Shown: piece by piece, positions 17,501 through 26,232 of the stretch
Position numbering within the stretch: the stretch's first letter is position 1
Layout: each line of letters opens with the position of its first letter
Assembly (NCBI RefSeq): GCF_002113025.1
Contig: NZ_NEJH01000018.1
Span: forward strand, 1 to 64,000
Direction of reading: 5' to 3'
Length of the DNA stretch: 64,000 nt
Source of the DNA: Pseudomonas sp. B28(2017)
GTDB taxonomy: Bacteria > Pseudomonadota > Gammaproteobacteria > Pseudomonadales > Pseudomonadaceae
The notes under the pieces: model-generated
Seen by the model: the letters and a program-made list of their open reading frames with translations, nothing else
Database searches by the model: none
What the model was told of the DNA's origin: nothing
Made by a program: the position numbers and the translations under genes

Positions 17501-17971
17501 ATGAGAAGCACCGACCACCTGGACCCGTTCAATCTGCAACGCTTTCTCCACGCTCAGGAACCGGTATTCGACCGGGTTCAAACCGAGCTGAACAATGGGC
17601 ACAAGCGCAGTCACTGGATGTGGTTCATCTTTCCGCAGTTTGCCGGGCTCGGCGACAGCGAGATGTCGCGCCGCTATGCCATCCACTCGCGGGAGGAAGC
17701 CCTGGCCTACCTTGAGCATCCGTTGCTGGGCACCCGGCTACGCACCTGCACCCAGGAAGTGCTGAACATCCGGGAGCGTTCGGTGGCCGGGATTTTTGGT
17801 CATCCCGACGACCTGAAATTTCATTCCTCGATGACCCTGTTTGCCCAGGTCGCCGCCGACGACAGCCTTTTCCAGCAAGCCTTGAACCAGTACTTCCACG
17901 GCATCCTGGATGACTGGACCTTGTCGCTGATGGACTCAAAACAGGCCCAGTTGCCCCCCAATCAGGGTTGA
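17501..17971 (+). CDS. DUF1810 protein
   Basis: This 156-residue cytosolic protein matches the DUF1810 family. It starts DPFNLQRFLHAQEPVFDRVQ, then has KRSHWMWFIFPQFAGLGDSE and HPLLGTRLRTCTQEVLNI. The family is widespread and uncharacterised. The stop lies 36 bases inside the 3' end of the convergent DNA polymerase II gene, so the two transcripts are antisense over that stretch. Confidence 0.85.
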   Translation: MRSTDHLDPFNLQRFLHAQEPVFDRVQTELNNGHKRSHWMWFIFPQFAGLGDSEMSRRYAIHSREEALAYLEHPLLGTRLRTCTQEVLNIRERSVAGIFGHPDDLKFHSSMTLFAQVAADDSLFQQALNQYFHGILDDWTLSLMDSKQAQLPPNQG

Positions 17972-20299
17972 GAAGTCGTCGTCGACAAACGGCAGTATCG
18001 CGTCCGCCACCGGTTGCAGTTGCCGGGTGATGTAGTGGTCGTAATCGATGGGGGCGCTGCGCACTTCCAGCGGTTCAGGGCCGGCGACGGTGATCACGTA
18101 GCTGATCCAGCCGCCGTTCTGGTATTGCCGCGGGCGACCCTGCCGGTCGTTGTACTCGTCGGCCAGGCGTGCCGCGCGAACATGGGGTGGTACGTTACGC
18201 TGATAGTCGTCAAGGCTGCGGCGCAGGCGTTTGCGGTAGATAAGCCGGTCATCGAATTCACCGGCCAGGGTCTTGCGCACGTAGTCACGCACATAATCCT
18301 GGTACGGCTTGCGCAGGAAGATCAGCGAATAGAGCTCTTGCTGGAATTGCCGGGCCAGCAGCGACCAGTCGGTGCGCACGGTTTCCAGGCCCTTGTAGAC
18401 CATTTCGTCGCTGCCATCGGCACGGGTGACCAGTCCAGCGTAGCGCTTTTTACTGCCTTCTTCGGCGCCGCGGATGGTCGGCATCAGGAAGCGCTTGTAG
18501 TGGGTTTCGAACTGCAGTTCGAGAACACTTTGCAAGCCATACTCCTGCTGCACATGCTCGCGCCACCACTGATTGACGTGCGCCACCAGCGCCTGGCCGA
18601 TCTGCGCCGCCTCCTGCTGACCATGGGCGCGACGCAGCCAGACGAACGTCGAATCGGTGTCGCCGTAAATCACTGCATGCCCCTGGGCCTCGATCAACTG
18701 GCGGGTGCGCAGCATGATCTCGTGCCCGCGCAAGGTGATGGACGAAGCCAGGCGCGTGTCGAAGAAGCGGCACCCGCTGGAGCCGAGCACACCGTAGAAC
18801 GCGTTCATGATGATTTTCAGCGCCTGAGACAGCGGTGCGTTGTGTTCGCGCTTGGCGGCTTCCCGGCCTTCGGCCACCCGGGCGACGATGGATGGCAGGC
18901 AATGCCGGGTGCGAGAAAAGCGCGCGCCACGAAAACCCGGTACCGACTCGCTATCGTCCGGGTGTTTGAGCCCTTCAATCAGCCCCACGGGGTCAATCAG
19001 GAAGGTTCGGATGATCGACGGATAAAGGCTTTTGTAGTCGAGCACCAACACCGATTCGTACAGCCCCGGTTGCGAATCCATGACAAAACCGCCTGGGCTG
19101 GCTTCGGGGGGCTTACCACCGAGGTTCGGCGCAACGAACCCCTGACGGTGCATCAGCGGCATATACAGGTGAGTGAACGCCGCCACCGAACCGCCCATGC
19201 GATCGGCCGGCAAACCGGTGACGCTGGCCCGCTCCAGCAGAAAGGTGAGCAACTCGGTCCTGGCGAAAATCCGCGTGACCAGTTCGCAATCCTTGAGGTT
19301 GTACTTGGCCAGTGCCGGTTTGTCCTCGGCGAACATGCGATTGATTTCGTCCATGCGCTGGTACGGGTTGTCGATGGACTTGCCCTCGCCGAGCAAGGTT
19401 TGCGCGACGTTTTCCAGGCTGAACGAGGGGAAACTCCAGGTCGCCGAACGCAGGGCCTCGATACCGTCGATGATCAGGCGGCCAGCCGCAGAGGCGAAGT
19501 AGTGATTGCCGCTGCCGTGTTCGCGCCACTGCATTTCCTCGCCGTCACGCCCCAGTTTCAACGGCACCGCCAGGCGTCGGGCATGTTCGTGAAGCACCCG
19601 CAGGTCGAACTGCACGACGTTCCAGCCGATGATTGCGTCGGGGTCGAACCGGGCAAACCATTCGTTGAGTTTTTTCAGCAACAGGGTCCGCGAATCGCAG
19701 TATTCGAGCTGGAAATCCACCTGGCTATCGTCGCCATTGGGCGGACCGAGCATGTACACCTGACGCTCGCCGCAGCCTTCCAGGGCGATGGAATACAACT
19801 CGCCCTGGGCCGTGGTCTCGATGTCCAGGGACACCAGTTTGAGGCTCGGCCGGTAGCCGGGGTCAGGTTTCATCTGTGCGTCGAGCAGCAGGCCCTCGGC
19901 ATTCGGTGTGCCACTGAAGCGCACCGGCGCGGTGATGAAGCGTTCCATCATGTAGCGCTCCGGCGGACGCACGTCGGCTTCGAACACCTCGACACCGGCC
20001 CGGCGCAGCGCGGTTTCCAGGCGCATCAACTGGCCATGTTGCTGGCAGTAAAGTCCGAGGACCGGGCGATGTTCGAAATCCCGCAGGGCCAGGGGCCTGA
20101 GCTCGACGTTCTTCTCGTCATGCAGAACGCTTTCGGCCGGCTGACGCTGCCCGGCAGGGATGAACGCCACCGACGGTTGATGCGGCAGGCGGATGCGCCG
20201 GGGACCGCTGTCGGTCGCCAGCCAGAACTCGACTTCCGTACCGGCCGGGGTATCGCGCCAATGCCGGGTCAGGACGAAGCCCTGCTGTAGATCCACCAC
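17936..20299 (-). CDS. polB: DNA polymerase II (family B)
   Basis: This family B DNA polymerase has 787 residues, the usual length for Pol II. The 3'-5' exonuclease Exo I motif is VSLDIETTAQGE, and Exo II lies in IIGWNVVQFDLRVL. Polymerase motif A is LDYKSLYPSIIRTFLIDP and motif C is AVIYGDTDSTFVWL, carrying the metal-binding aspartates. In E. coli this enzyme is SOS-induced and restarts or bypasses damaged forks. I saw no clear LexA box in the short upstream gap. The start is GTG at 20299, six bases after GAGG. Confidence 0.93.
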   Translation of the reverse strand: MVDLQQGFVLTRHWRDTPAGTEVEFWLATDSGPRRIRLPHQPSVAFIPAGQRQPAESVLHDEKNVELRPLALRDFEHRPVLGLYCQQHGQLMRLETALRRAGVEVFEADVRPPERYMMERFITAPVRFSGTPNAEGLLLDAQMKPDPGYRPSLKLVSLDIETTAQGELYSIALEGCGERQVYMLGPPNGDDSQVDFQLEYCDSRTLLLKKLNEWFARFDPDAIIGWNVVQFDLRVLHEHARRLAVPLKLGRDGEEMQWREHGSGNHYFASAAGRLIIDGIEALRSATWSFPSFSLENVAQTLLGEGKSIDNPYQRMDEINRMFAEDKPALAKYNLKDCELVTRIFARTELLTFLLERASVTGLPADRMGGSVAAFTHLYMPLMHRQGFVAPNLGGKPPEASPGGFVMDSQPGLYESVLVLDYKSLYPSIIRTFLIDPVGLIEGLKHPDDSESVPGFRGARFSRTRHCLPSIVARVAEGREAAKREHNAPLSQALKIIMNAFYGVLGSSGCRFFDTRLASSITLRGHEIMLRTRQLIEAQGHAVIYGDTDSTFVWLRRAHGQQEAAQIGQALVAHVNQWWREHVQQEYGLQSVLELQFETHYKRFLMPTIRGAEEGSKKRYAGLVTRADGSDEMVYKGLETVRTDWSLLARQFQQELYSLIFLRKPYQDYVRDYVRKTLAGEFDDRLIYRKRLRRSLDDYQRNVPPHVRAARLADEYNDRQGRPRQYQNGGWISYVITVAGPEPLEVRSAPIDYDHYITRQLQPVADAILPFVDDDFSTLIGGQLGLF

Positions 20300-20527
20300 T
20301 GCAACCTCAACGTTGATTCAGAGGGGGATTCTACCCGTCATCGGTCGGGATAGCGCGCTTGCCGCCGGTATCAGCGGTCAACATCAATCCTGTGGCCTGA
20401 AATGAGGGTTTGCCAAAGAAAAACCGCCAATTGACGTTTTTTGCGTGTTATCTGCCGCTTTCGCCCTTGCCCTGAACGCTTGTGTCTACGATTCTTCAAG
20501 AACAACGACAACACCCGAGTAACCACC

Positions 20528-20968
20528 ATGAAAACCGTCGCCCAACTGCTCAAGCTCAAAGATCAGAAGAATCAGGAAGTGCACCAGATCAAACCCGATC
20601 ACATGGTGCTTGAAGCGCTGATGAAGATGGCCGAGAAAAACGTCGGCGCCTTGCTGGTGGTGGACAATGATGAAGTGCTGGGCATCATCAGCGAACGGGA
20701 CTATGCGCGCAAACTGGTGCTGCACGGCCGCTCTTCGGTGGGCACGCCGGTGCGCGACATCATGGTGTCACCGGTGATTACCGTCGACACCCATCAAACC
20801 GTGGATACCTGCCTGGGCATCATGTCCGATAAGCGCCTGCGTCACTTGCCGGTGGTGGAAAATGGCAAATTGATCGGCCTGCTGTCGATTGGTGACCTGG
20901 TGAAGGAAGCCATTGCCGAACAGGCTGAACTGATTCGCCAGCTGGAACAGTACATTCGCGGGGAGTGA
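20528..20968 (+). CDS. CBS-domain pair protein
   Basis: This 146-residue protein consists of little more than two CBS domains forming one Bateman module. The first is HMVLEALMKMAEKNVGALLV with VLGIISERDYARKLVLHGRS, and the second is SPVITVDTHQTVDTCLGIMS with LPVVENGKLIGLLSIGDLVK. Stand-alone CBS pairs bind adenine nucleotides or NAD(H) and regulate partner proteins. No partner is adjacent. The start at 20528 has only a weak ribosome site (GAG). The upstream in-frame extension is arginine/cysteine-rich and unlikely to be real. Confidence 0.85.
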   Translation: MKTVAQLLKLKDQKNQEVHQIKPDHMVLEALMKMAEKNVGALLVVDNDEVLGIISERDYARKLVLHGRSSVGTPVRDIMVSPVITVDTHQTVDTCLGIMSDKRLRHLPVVENGKLIGLLSIGDLVKEAIAEQAELIRQLEQYIRGE

Positions 20969-20997
20969 GACCCAGACACAACATTCACCCAAAAAAC

Positions 20998-21027
20998 CTG
21001 TGGGAGCGAGCTTGCTCACTCCCATAG
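20998..21027. repeat. REP-like palindrome
   Basis: CTGTGGGAGCGAGCTTGCTC followed by its mirror ACTCCCATAG forms a near-perfect hairpin in the gap between the convergent CBS and GST genes. Confidence 0.75.
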
Positions 21028-21041
21028 GGTAAGTGGTGTTC

Positions 21042-21665
21042 TCAGGCTGGCCAATGCCTGGCGAACACCGGTGCCAGTGCCGGGTGGCGGTCGATGCGTT
21101 CCAGCCAGGCGAAAAAACCCGGTCGGGCATTGCGCAAATGTTCCCGAGTGCCCGCCCATCGCGAGATCACCGCCGCCAGCACATCCAGGGCCCCTGGCTT
21201 CTCGTTGCCCAGATACAACTCGCCCGAGAACTGATCGGCAAACACTTCCCAACTCCAGTGCAGGCGCTGGCGGGCTCCCGCCATGAGGTTCTGCCTGGTC
21301 GCCTCATCCGCCTCGGCCAGCCAGCGTTCGGGGTAATCAATGATGCCGATGGCCGCATAGCAATTGCTGACGATGTAAGCCAGGCCACGAATGGCCTGGT
21401 CCCGCTCGGCCGGATCTTGCGGCAACAATCCCGATGCGGGGAAGGTCAGCCCGAGGTGGATCAGGATCGCCGCACTCTCGGTCAGGACGCCGCCATCGGG
21501 TAGCTGCAAGGTCGGAATCTGTTTGAGCGGATTGAGTTTCTCCAGCGCCTGGGCCGCCTCTGCAGACGTCTCGACATCGATGAAGCGATAAGGAATATCA
21601 CAGAGTTCAAGGGCGGCCTCGATGGCCGCCGCCCCGGAGTTCCGATAACCGTAGAGCTGGTACAT
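21042..21665 (-). CDS. Glutathione S-transferase family protein
   Basis: This 207-residue cytosolic protein has the GST two-domain layout. The thioredoxin-like N-domain (MYQLYGYRNSGAAAIEAALE) carries the cis-proline and glutathione-binding motif IPTLQLPDGGVLTESAAILI. An all-helical C-domain follows. The start at 21665 follows GGAG, and the six-codon longer frame is rejected. It is likely a single gene with an unknown electrophile substrate. Confidence 0.85.
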   Translation of the reverse strand: MYQLYGYRNSGAAAIEAALELCDIPYRFIDVETSAEAAQALEKLNPLKQIPTLQLPDGGVLTESAAILIHLGLTFPASGLLPQDPAERDQAIRGLAYIVSNCYAAIGIIDYPERWLAEADEATRQNLMAGARQRLHWSWEVFADQFSGELYLGNEKPGALDVLAAVISRWAGTREHLRNARPGFFAWLERIDRHPALAPVFARHWPA

Positions 21666-21926
21666 GAACGTCTCCTTGTACACCGCGATCTCTGTGGCGC
21701 CTCATCGACCGTCCCGGTAGACGAACACGCCAGCTATCCAGTGTAGAAGCCGCCACCCGCCACGCAGCGACCGGCCGACGATCGCACCATCACGCTCGCA
21801 AGAGGTATGGCGTCGCACCTATCATTGCCGTCGATGTTCACCATCACTTCAATGAAGTTCTCTTAAAAAATCCCCGGCGTAACATCTGCTCCATACCAAC
21901 CCATCAGCACCCCGGAGCACACCATC

Positions 21927-22328
21927 ATGAAACGCCAGACCCTTCTCGGCATCGCTTTCTCGGTTTTCGCAGTTAACGCTTTTGCCGCAACTTCTGCTCA
22001 ACCTGTGGTCGCTGAAGGCGGCTCGGATCGTCTGATTGAAAGCCGTGTGGCCGAGGGTGGTTCCGATCGCCTGATCGAGAATCGTGTGGCTGAAGGTGGT
22101 TCGGATCGTCTGCTGGAGAAACGTGTTGCCGAAGGCGGCTCCGACAAACTGCTGCAGAACCGCGTCGCTGAAGGCGGTTCCGACAAGCTGCTGCAGAACC
22201 GCGTTGCCGAAGGTGGTTCCGACAAGCTGCTGCAGAACCGCGTTGCCGAAGGTGGCTCCGACAAGCTGCTGCAAAACCGCGTCGCCGAAGGTGGTTCTGA
22301 CCGCCTGATCGAAAGCCGCGCTGTCTGA
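21927..22328 (+). CDS. Secreted protein of eight VAEGGSD repeats
   Basis: This 133-residue protein has a signal peptide (LLGIAFSVFAVNAFA, cut near residue 22). Almost all the rest is eight tandem 13-residue repeats of the form VAEGGSD(R/K)L(I/L)(E/Q)xR, ending with Ala-Val. The units are strongly amphipathic and highly charged. The middle four are identical in protein (VAEGGSDKLLQNR), which points to recent tandem expansion. I have seen similar repeats in Pseudomonas under the label 'phage infection protein', but I know of no demonstrated function. GGAGC lies upstream of the ATG, and a terminator follows. Confidence 0.75.
   Translation: MKRQTLLGIAFSVFAVNAFAATSAQPVVAEGGSDRLIESRVAEGGSDRLIENRVAEGGSDRLLEKRVAEGGSDKLLQNRVAEGGSDKLLQNRVAEGGSDKLLQNRVAEGGSDKLLQNRVAEGGSDRLIESRAV
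22008..22319 (+). repeat. Eight 39-bp tandem repeats in coding sequence
   Basis: Eight in-frame units of 39 bp encode the 13-residue repeats. Synonymous differences (GTCGCTGAAGGC, GTTGCCGAAGGT, GTGGCCGAGGGT) separate the outer copies. Copies 4-7 are almost identical at the DNA level. Confidence 0.95.
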
Positions 22329-22356
22329 ATGCAGTGCTTTAGCGCAGGACTCATCG

Positions 22357-22385
22357 AAAACCCGGCCTCACCCGCCGGGTTTTTT
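22357..22385 (+). terminator. Rho-independent terminator
   Basis: AAAACCCGGC pairs with GCCGGGTTTT around a seven-base loop, with a run of T residues at the end. It is shared by the repeat-protein gene and, being A/T-flanked on both sides, possibly by the convergent lipoprotein gene. Confidence 0.88.
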
Positions 22386-22404
22386 ATGTTTTTTTACGCC
22401 CCGA

Positions 22405-23499
22405 TTACTTCCCTGCCCGCGCCATGCAGCGCTGGTAACGCTCATCGACCCGCTTGGCGAACCACGCGGTGGTGAGTTTGCGAGTGATTTTCGGGCTTTG
22501 CAGCATGATCCCGGGCAACACTTCACGGGGTAACGGCCGCCCCTCGGCCCGTTCCGCCAGCTCGAAAACCCGCCGATAGAGTTTGCTGTCTTCGAACGCC
22601 AGGGTGTTCCCCTCTTCCAGTTGCTCCCGGATCGTCGGATTGCGCATGTCCAGTTGCTTGCCGAGGGTACGCACGGCCAGCTCCGTGGTGCCGGGCATGA
22701 TCGAACCGTAGCGCACCAGGTCGCCATCCAGCGCCAACGGGATACCGGACGCCCGGCTCACCGCGTTCTGAAACGCGGCGTTACGGCTGGCGTACCAACC
22801 GGCGTTGAAGTCCGCAAAGCGGTACAGCGGCTGCGGATAACTCACCGGATAGCCAAGCAAATGCGCGATGCCGAAATACATGCCGCCGCGCCGGGTAAAC
22901 ACTTCATGGCGAATCGAGCCCTTCACCGGGTACGGATAACCCTTGGCCTGCTGCTCGGCAAAGTCAATGCTGACCTGCATCGGCCCGCCGGTATGCACCG
23001 GGTTGAAGCCGCCAAACAGTTTTTTGCCCATCGGCACCATACCGATGAAGTCGTCGAAAATGGCGCTCAGCTCCTTTTCGCTGCGCGCGGCATTCAGACG
23101 GTCGCTGTAGCTTTTGCCATTGGGCGAATCGAGCTTTAACGCACCGCTCACCAGCAGGCCTGGAATGTGCGCCTTGGCGGCGCGACGGTCGATCTCGTCG
23201 CGGGCGATCTTGCCCAGCCCCGGTACGCTCGGATCGACCTGAAAGGTCGACTCCTGTTCGGTCACGGCCAGCACCGAGCACAGGTTTTTCGTGGTCGGCG
23301 AGATGTCTTGCGCGGTAAACGCCACCTGGATATCCGTGGCCCACCCCTGGGGATCGGCAGCTTTCGCCGGCAGCAAACGCACAATCTCGGCCTTCACTTC
23401 GGCCGGACTACGCGCCTCCGGCTCCTGGGTTCGTTGACTGCCGCAACCGGCCAGTACCAGCAAGGCGGCGATGCTTGAGATCAATCTATTGGCTTGCAT
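22405..23499 (-). CDS. DUF1615 lipoprotein
   Basis: The chosen start (ATG 23499) gives MQANRLISSIAALLVLAGCG, a clear lipoprotein signal with lipobox LAGC. The mature protein would be attached to the envelope. The remaining ~345 residues match the DUF1615 family, with segments such as LAVTEQESTFQVDPSVPGLG and MYFGIAHLLGYPVSYPQPLY. The ESTF-containing stretch is reminiscent of lysozyme-like transglycosylase folds, but this is only an impression. Longer in-frame starts would place a polar arginine-rich stretch before the signal. It is divergent from the FAD monooxygenase gene. Confidence 0.82.
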   Translation of the reverse strand: MQANRLISSIAALLVLAGCGSQRTQEPEARSPAEVKAEIVRLLPAKAADPQGWATDIQVAFTAQDISPTTKNLCSVLAVTEQESTFQVDPSVPGLGKIARDEIDRRAAKAHIPGLLVSGALKLDSPNGKSYSDRLNAARSEKELSAIFDDFIGMVPMGKKLFGGFNPVHTGGPMQVSIDFAEQQAKGYPYPVKGSIRHEVFTRRGGMYFGIAHLLGYPVSYPQPLYRFADFNAGWYASRNAAFQNAVSRASGIPLALDGDLVRYGSIMPGTTELAVRTLGKQLDMRNPTIREQLEEGNTLAFEDSKLYRRVFELAERAEGRPLPREVLPGIMLQSPKITRKLTTAWFAKRVDERYQRCMARAGK

Positions 23500-23636
23500 G
23501 TCGTTCCATCTGATCCGTTGGTCGGGGTCAACCATACGACCAATGGCATGCCAGCGGCTACGGCCGCGGTAGTCCGATGGTTGCCGCCCTCCCCGACTGG
23601 ACCATACTTTATCCACGTAGCGAGGAGGACAGGCTC

Positions 23637-25172
23637 ATGCACCGCAGCGATGTGTTGATCATCGGCGCCGGCCCGACCGGGCTGGTCCTGGCGTTGTGGC
23701 TGAGCAAACTGGGCGTGCGCGTGCGGATTGTCGACAAAACCTCCGCCCCCGGCACCACGTCCCGAGCGCTGGCCGTCCAGGCACGGACACTGGAGTTGTA
23801 TCGCCAGCTCGGACTGGACGACGCCGTGGTGCAAAACGGCCACCGGGTGGTGGCCGGCAACTTCTGGGTCAAGGGGGAGCCCGTGGCGCGCCTGCCCCTG
23901 TCTCAGATTGGCGAGGGCCTGACCCCTTACTCGTTTCTCGAGATTTTCCCGCAGGACGAACACGAACGACTGCTGATCGAGCGCCTGGAAGCCTTCGGCA
24001 TTACGGTGGAACGCAACACCGAACTGACAAGCTTCGAGCAAACCGCAGACGGCATCACGGCCACGCTGCACCTGCCCGATGGTCAACAGGAAATCTGCCA
24101 GACCTGTTACCTGGCCGGGTGCGACGGTGCGCGGTCGATTGTGCGCAAGACCCTGGATACCGGGTTTCCCGGCGGGACTTACCAACAGATTTTCTACGTT
24201 GCCGACGTGCAGGCCAGCGGCCCGACATTCAACGGCGAACTGCATGTGGATCTCGACGAGGCGGACTTCCTCGCCGTATTCCCATTGGGAGGCGGTGGTC
24301 GTGCCCGTCTGATCGGCACAGTGCGCGACGAGCGCGCCGAACACGCCGAGACCCTGCGCTTCGAGGACGTCAGCAGCCGGGCCATCGAGCACATGAAGGT
24401 GAAGATCGAGCAACTGAACTGGTTTTCGACCTATCGCGTGCATCATCGGGTGGCGGATCACTTCCGCAAAGACCGGGCGTTTTTGCTGGGTGATGCCGCC
24501 CATGTGCACAGTCCGGCGGGCGGTCAGGGCATGAACACCGGGATTGGCGATGCCATCAACCTGGCCTGGAAACTGGCGGCCGTGTTGAGCGGTGGTGCCG
24601 AGGCCAGATTGCTCGACACCTATGAAACCGAGCGTATCGCCTTCGCCCGCAGACTGGTGGCCACCACTGACCGGGTATTCAACTTCATCACCGCCGAGGG
24701 GCGGATGGCCGATTTGCTGCGGACACGCCTGGCACCGCTCTTGATACCGAAAATAACCTCGTTCGAAACCTCCCGCGAGTTCCTGTTTCGCACGGTGTCG
24801 CAGATCACCCTGAATTATCGGGGCATGCCCTTGAGCACAGGCGTTGCCGGGCACGTGCATGGCGGTGATCGCCTGCCCTGGGCCCATGACAGTGAGGGGG
24901 ATAATTTCGATTCGCTCAAGTGCCTGACCTGGCAGGTGCATGTCTATGGCGACACCAGCGACGAGATGATTGCCTGGTGCCACGAGCACCATTTACCGCT
25001 GCACGTGTTCGACTGGCGGCCGGCGTTCGAAGCAGCGGGACTGGGGCGCAACGGGTTTTACCTGTTACGGCCCGATACCTATGTGGCAATCGCCGAGACC
25101 TGCTCGGACCCGAAAGTGATCGAACGGTACTTGCGTGATCACGGTATCCGGCCGTTTTTCGGCGCACCCTGA
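23637..25172 (+). CDS. FAD-dependent aromatic monooxygenase-like protein
   Basis: This 511-residue flavoprotein is of the PheA/TfdB (group A) hydroxylase family. The FAD-binding motif is VLIIGAGPTGLVLALWLSKL at residues 5-24. The second FAD motif is LLGDAAHVHSPAGGQGMNTG, then IGDAINLAWKLAAVL. A C-terminal thioredoxin-like domain, as in phenol hydroxylases, follows to the end. Such enzymes hydroxylate phenolic or polyketide-like rings using NAD(P)H and O2. There is no neighbouring aromatic-catabolism gene, so the substrate is open. GAGGAGG lies 8 bases before the ATG. Confidence 0.82.
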   Translation: MHRSDVLIIGAGPTGLVLALWLSKLGVRVRIVDKTSAPGTTSRALAVQARTLELYRQLGLDDAVVQNGHRVVAGNFWVKGEPVARLPLSQIGEGLTPYSFLEIFPQDEHERLLIERLEAFGITVERNTELTSFEQTADGITATLHLPDGQQEICQTCYLAGCDGARSIVRKTLDTGFPGGTYQQIFYVADVQASGPTFNGELHVDLDEADFLAVFPLGGGGRARLIGTVRDERAEHAETLRFEDVSSRAIEHMKVKIEQLNWFSTYRVHHRVADHFRKDRAFLLGDAAHVHSPAGGQGMNTGIGDAINLAWKLAAVLSGGAEARLLDTYETERIAFARRLVATTDRVFNFITAEGRMADLLRTRLAPLLIPKITSFETSREFLFRTVSQITLNYRGMPLSTGVAGHVHGGDRLPWAHDSEGDNFDSLKCLTWQVHVYGDTSDEMIAWCHEHHLPLHVFDWRPAFEAAGLGRNGFYLLRPDTYVAIAETCSDPKVIERYLRDHGIRPFFGAP

Positions 25173-25189
25173 GAACACCACATCCCCCC

Positions 25190-25212
25190 TTGTAGGAGCG
25201 ATATGCGCTGAT
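25190..25212. repeat. REP fragment
   Basis: TTGTAGGAGCGATATGCGCT is a decayed REP half between convergent genes. Only the first ten bases keep the consensus. Confidence 0.5.
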
Positions 25213-25214
25213 GC

Positions 25215-26189
25215 CTAGATCCCGGCCAGCGCCAGATCCATCGCAAAGTAAGTAAAGATCAGGTCGGCCCCGGCACGCTTGATCGCCCCCAGGCTCTCGC
25301 GCACCACGCGGTCCTCATCGATGGCCCCGGCCTGGGCGGCAAACTTGATCATCGCGTACTCACCGCTCACCTGATACGCCGACAGCGGCAGGCGCGAGGC
25401 TTCGCGAATGTCGCGGATGATGTCCAGGTACGCACCGGCAGGCTTGACCATCAATGCATCGGCGCCCTCCTGTTCGTCGAGCAATGATTCGCGCACCGCT
25501 TCGCGGCGGTTCATCGGGTTCATCTGGTAGCTTTTACGATCGCCCTTGAGCGCACTGCCACCCGCCTCGCGGAACGGGCCATAGAGCGCCGAGGCGAATT
25601 TGGTCGAATAGGCCATGATCGCCGTCTGGGTGAAGCCGGCATCATCGAGGGCCCGGCGAATCGCCTGGACCTGCCCGTCCATCGCCGCCGACGGGGCGAT
25701 CACGTCGGCACCGGCACGGGCCGCCGCCACCGCTTGCCTGCCGAGGTTGATCAGGGTCTGGTCGTTGTCGACTTCATGGTCGTGCAACACGCCACAATGG
25801 CCGTGGTCAGTGTATTCGCAAAAACAGGTGTCGGACATCACGATCATTTCCGGCACCGCGTCCTTGGCAATGCGCGACATGCGCGAGACCAGGCCGTCAT
25901 CTCGCCAAGTGTCGCTGCCGCTGCTGTCCAGGTGATGGGACACGCCGAAGGTCATCACCGACTTGATCCCGGCGCGGGCGTAGCGCTCGATCTCGCCGGC
26001 CAGTTTCGACTCGGGGATGCGCATCACACCGGGCATGCTCTTGATCGGCACGAAGTCGTCGATTTCTTCTTCGACGAAAATCGGCAGCACCAGATCGTTC
26101 AAGCTGAACTCGGTCTCCTGGAACAGGCTGCGCAGGCTCGCATTGCGGCGCAGACGGCGTGGGCGTGCTTCGGGGAACTGACTGGACAT
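25215..26189 (-). CDS. hemB: Delta-aminolevulinate dehydratase, zinc-cysteine type
   Basis: This 324-residue porphobilinogen synthase condenses two 5-aminolevulinate molecules in haem synthesis. The Schiff-base lysines are Lys197 (IMAYSTKFASALYGPF) and Lys249 (ADALMVKPAGAYLDI). The active-site metal segment SDTCFCEYTDHGHCG has three cysteines (Cys122, Cys124, Cys132), the zinc-binding version found in E. coli. The well-known P. aeruginosa HemB carries an Asp-rich, cysteine-free segment there. This may therefore be a second, enterobacterial-like HemB of the strain. It is followed by a GST gene with a 43-base gap on the upstream side. Confidence 0.92.
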   Translation of the reverse strand: MSSQFPEARPRRLRRNASLRSLFQETEFSLNDLVLPIFVEEEIDDFVPIKSMPGVMRIPESKLAGEIERYARAGIKSVMTFGVSHHLDSSGSDTWRDDGLVSRMSRIAKDAVPEMIVMSDTCFCEYTDHGHCGVLHDHEVDNDQTLINLGRQAVAAARAGADVIAPSAAMDGQVQAIRRALDDAGFTQTAIMAYSTKFASALYGPFREAGGSALKGDRKSYQMNPMNRREAVRESLLDEQEGADALMVKPAGAYLDIIRDIREASRLPLSAYQVSGEYAMIKFAAQAGAIDEDRVVRESLGAIKRAGADLIFTYFAMDLALAGI

Positions 26190-26232
26190 GGGTATTCCTG
26201 AATTTCAGAGGACGGAATGTGGGAGCGGTGGA

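Noticed and set aside
18014..20290. 758-codon open frame opposite polB
   Set aside because: It lies exactly antisense to a complete family B polymerase with all motifs. Long antisense frames are expected from the GC-rich third codon positions, and the translation is Arg/Gly/His-rich with no domain.
21846..21858. Short palindrome ACTTCA-A-TGAAGT upstream of the repeat-protein gene
   Set aside because: It is only six bases per arm, with no second copy or promoter-like context, so it could easily be chance.
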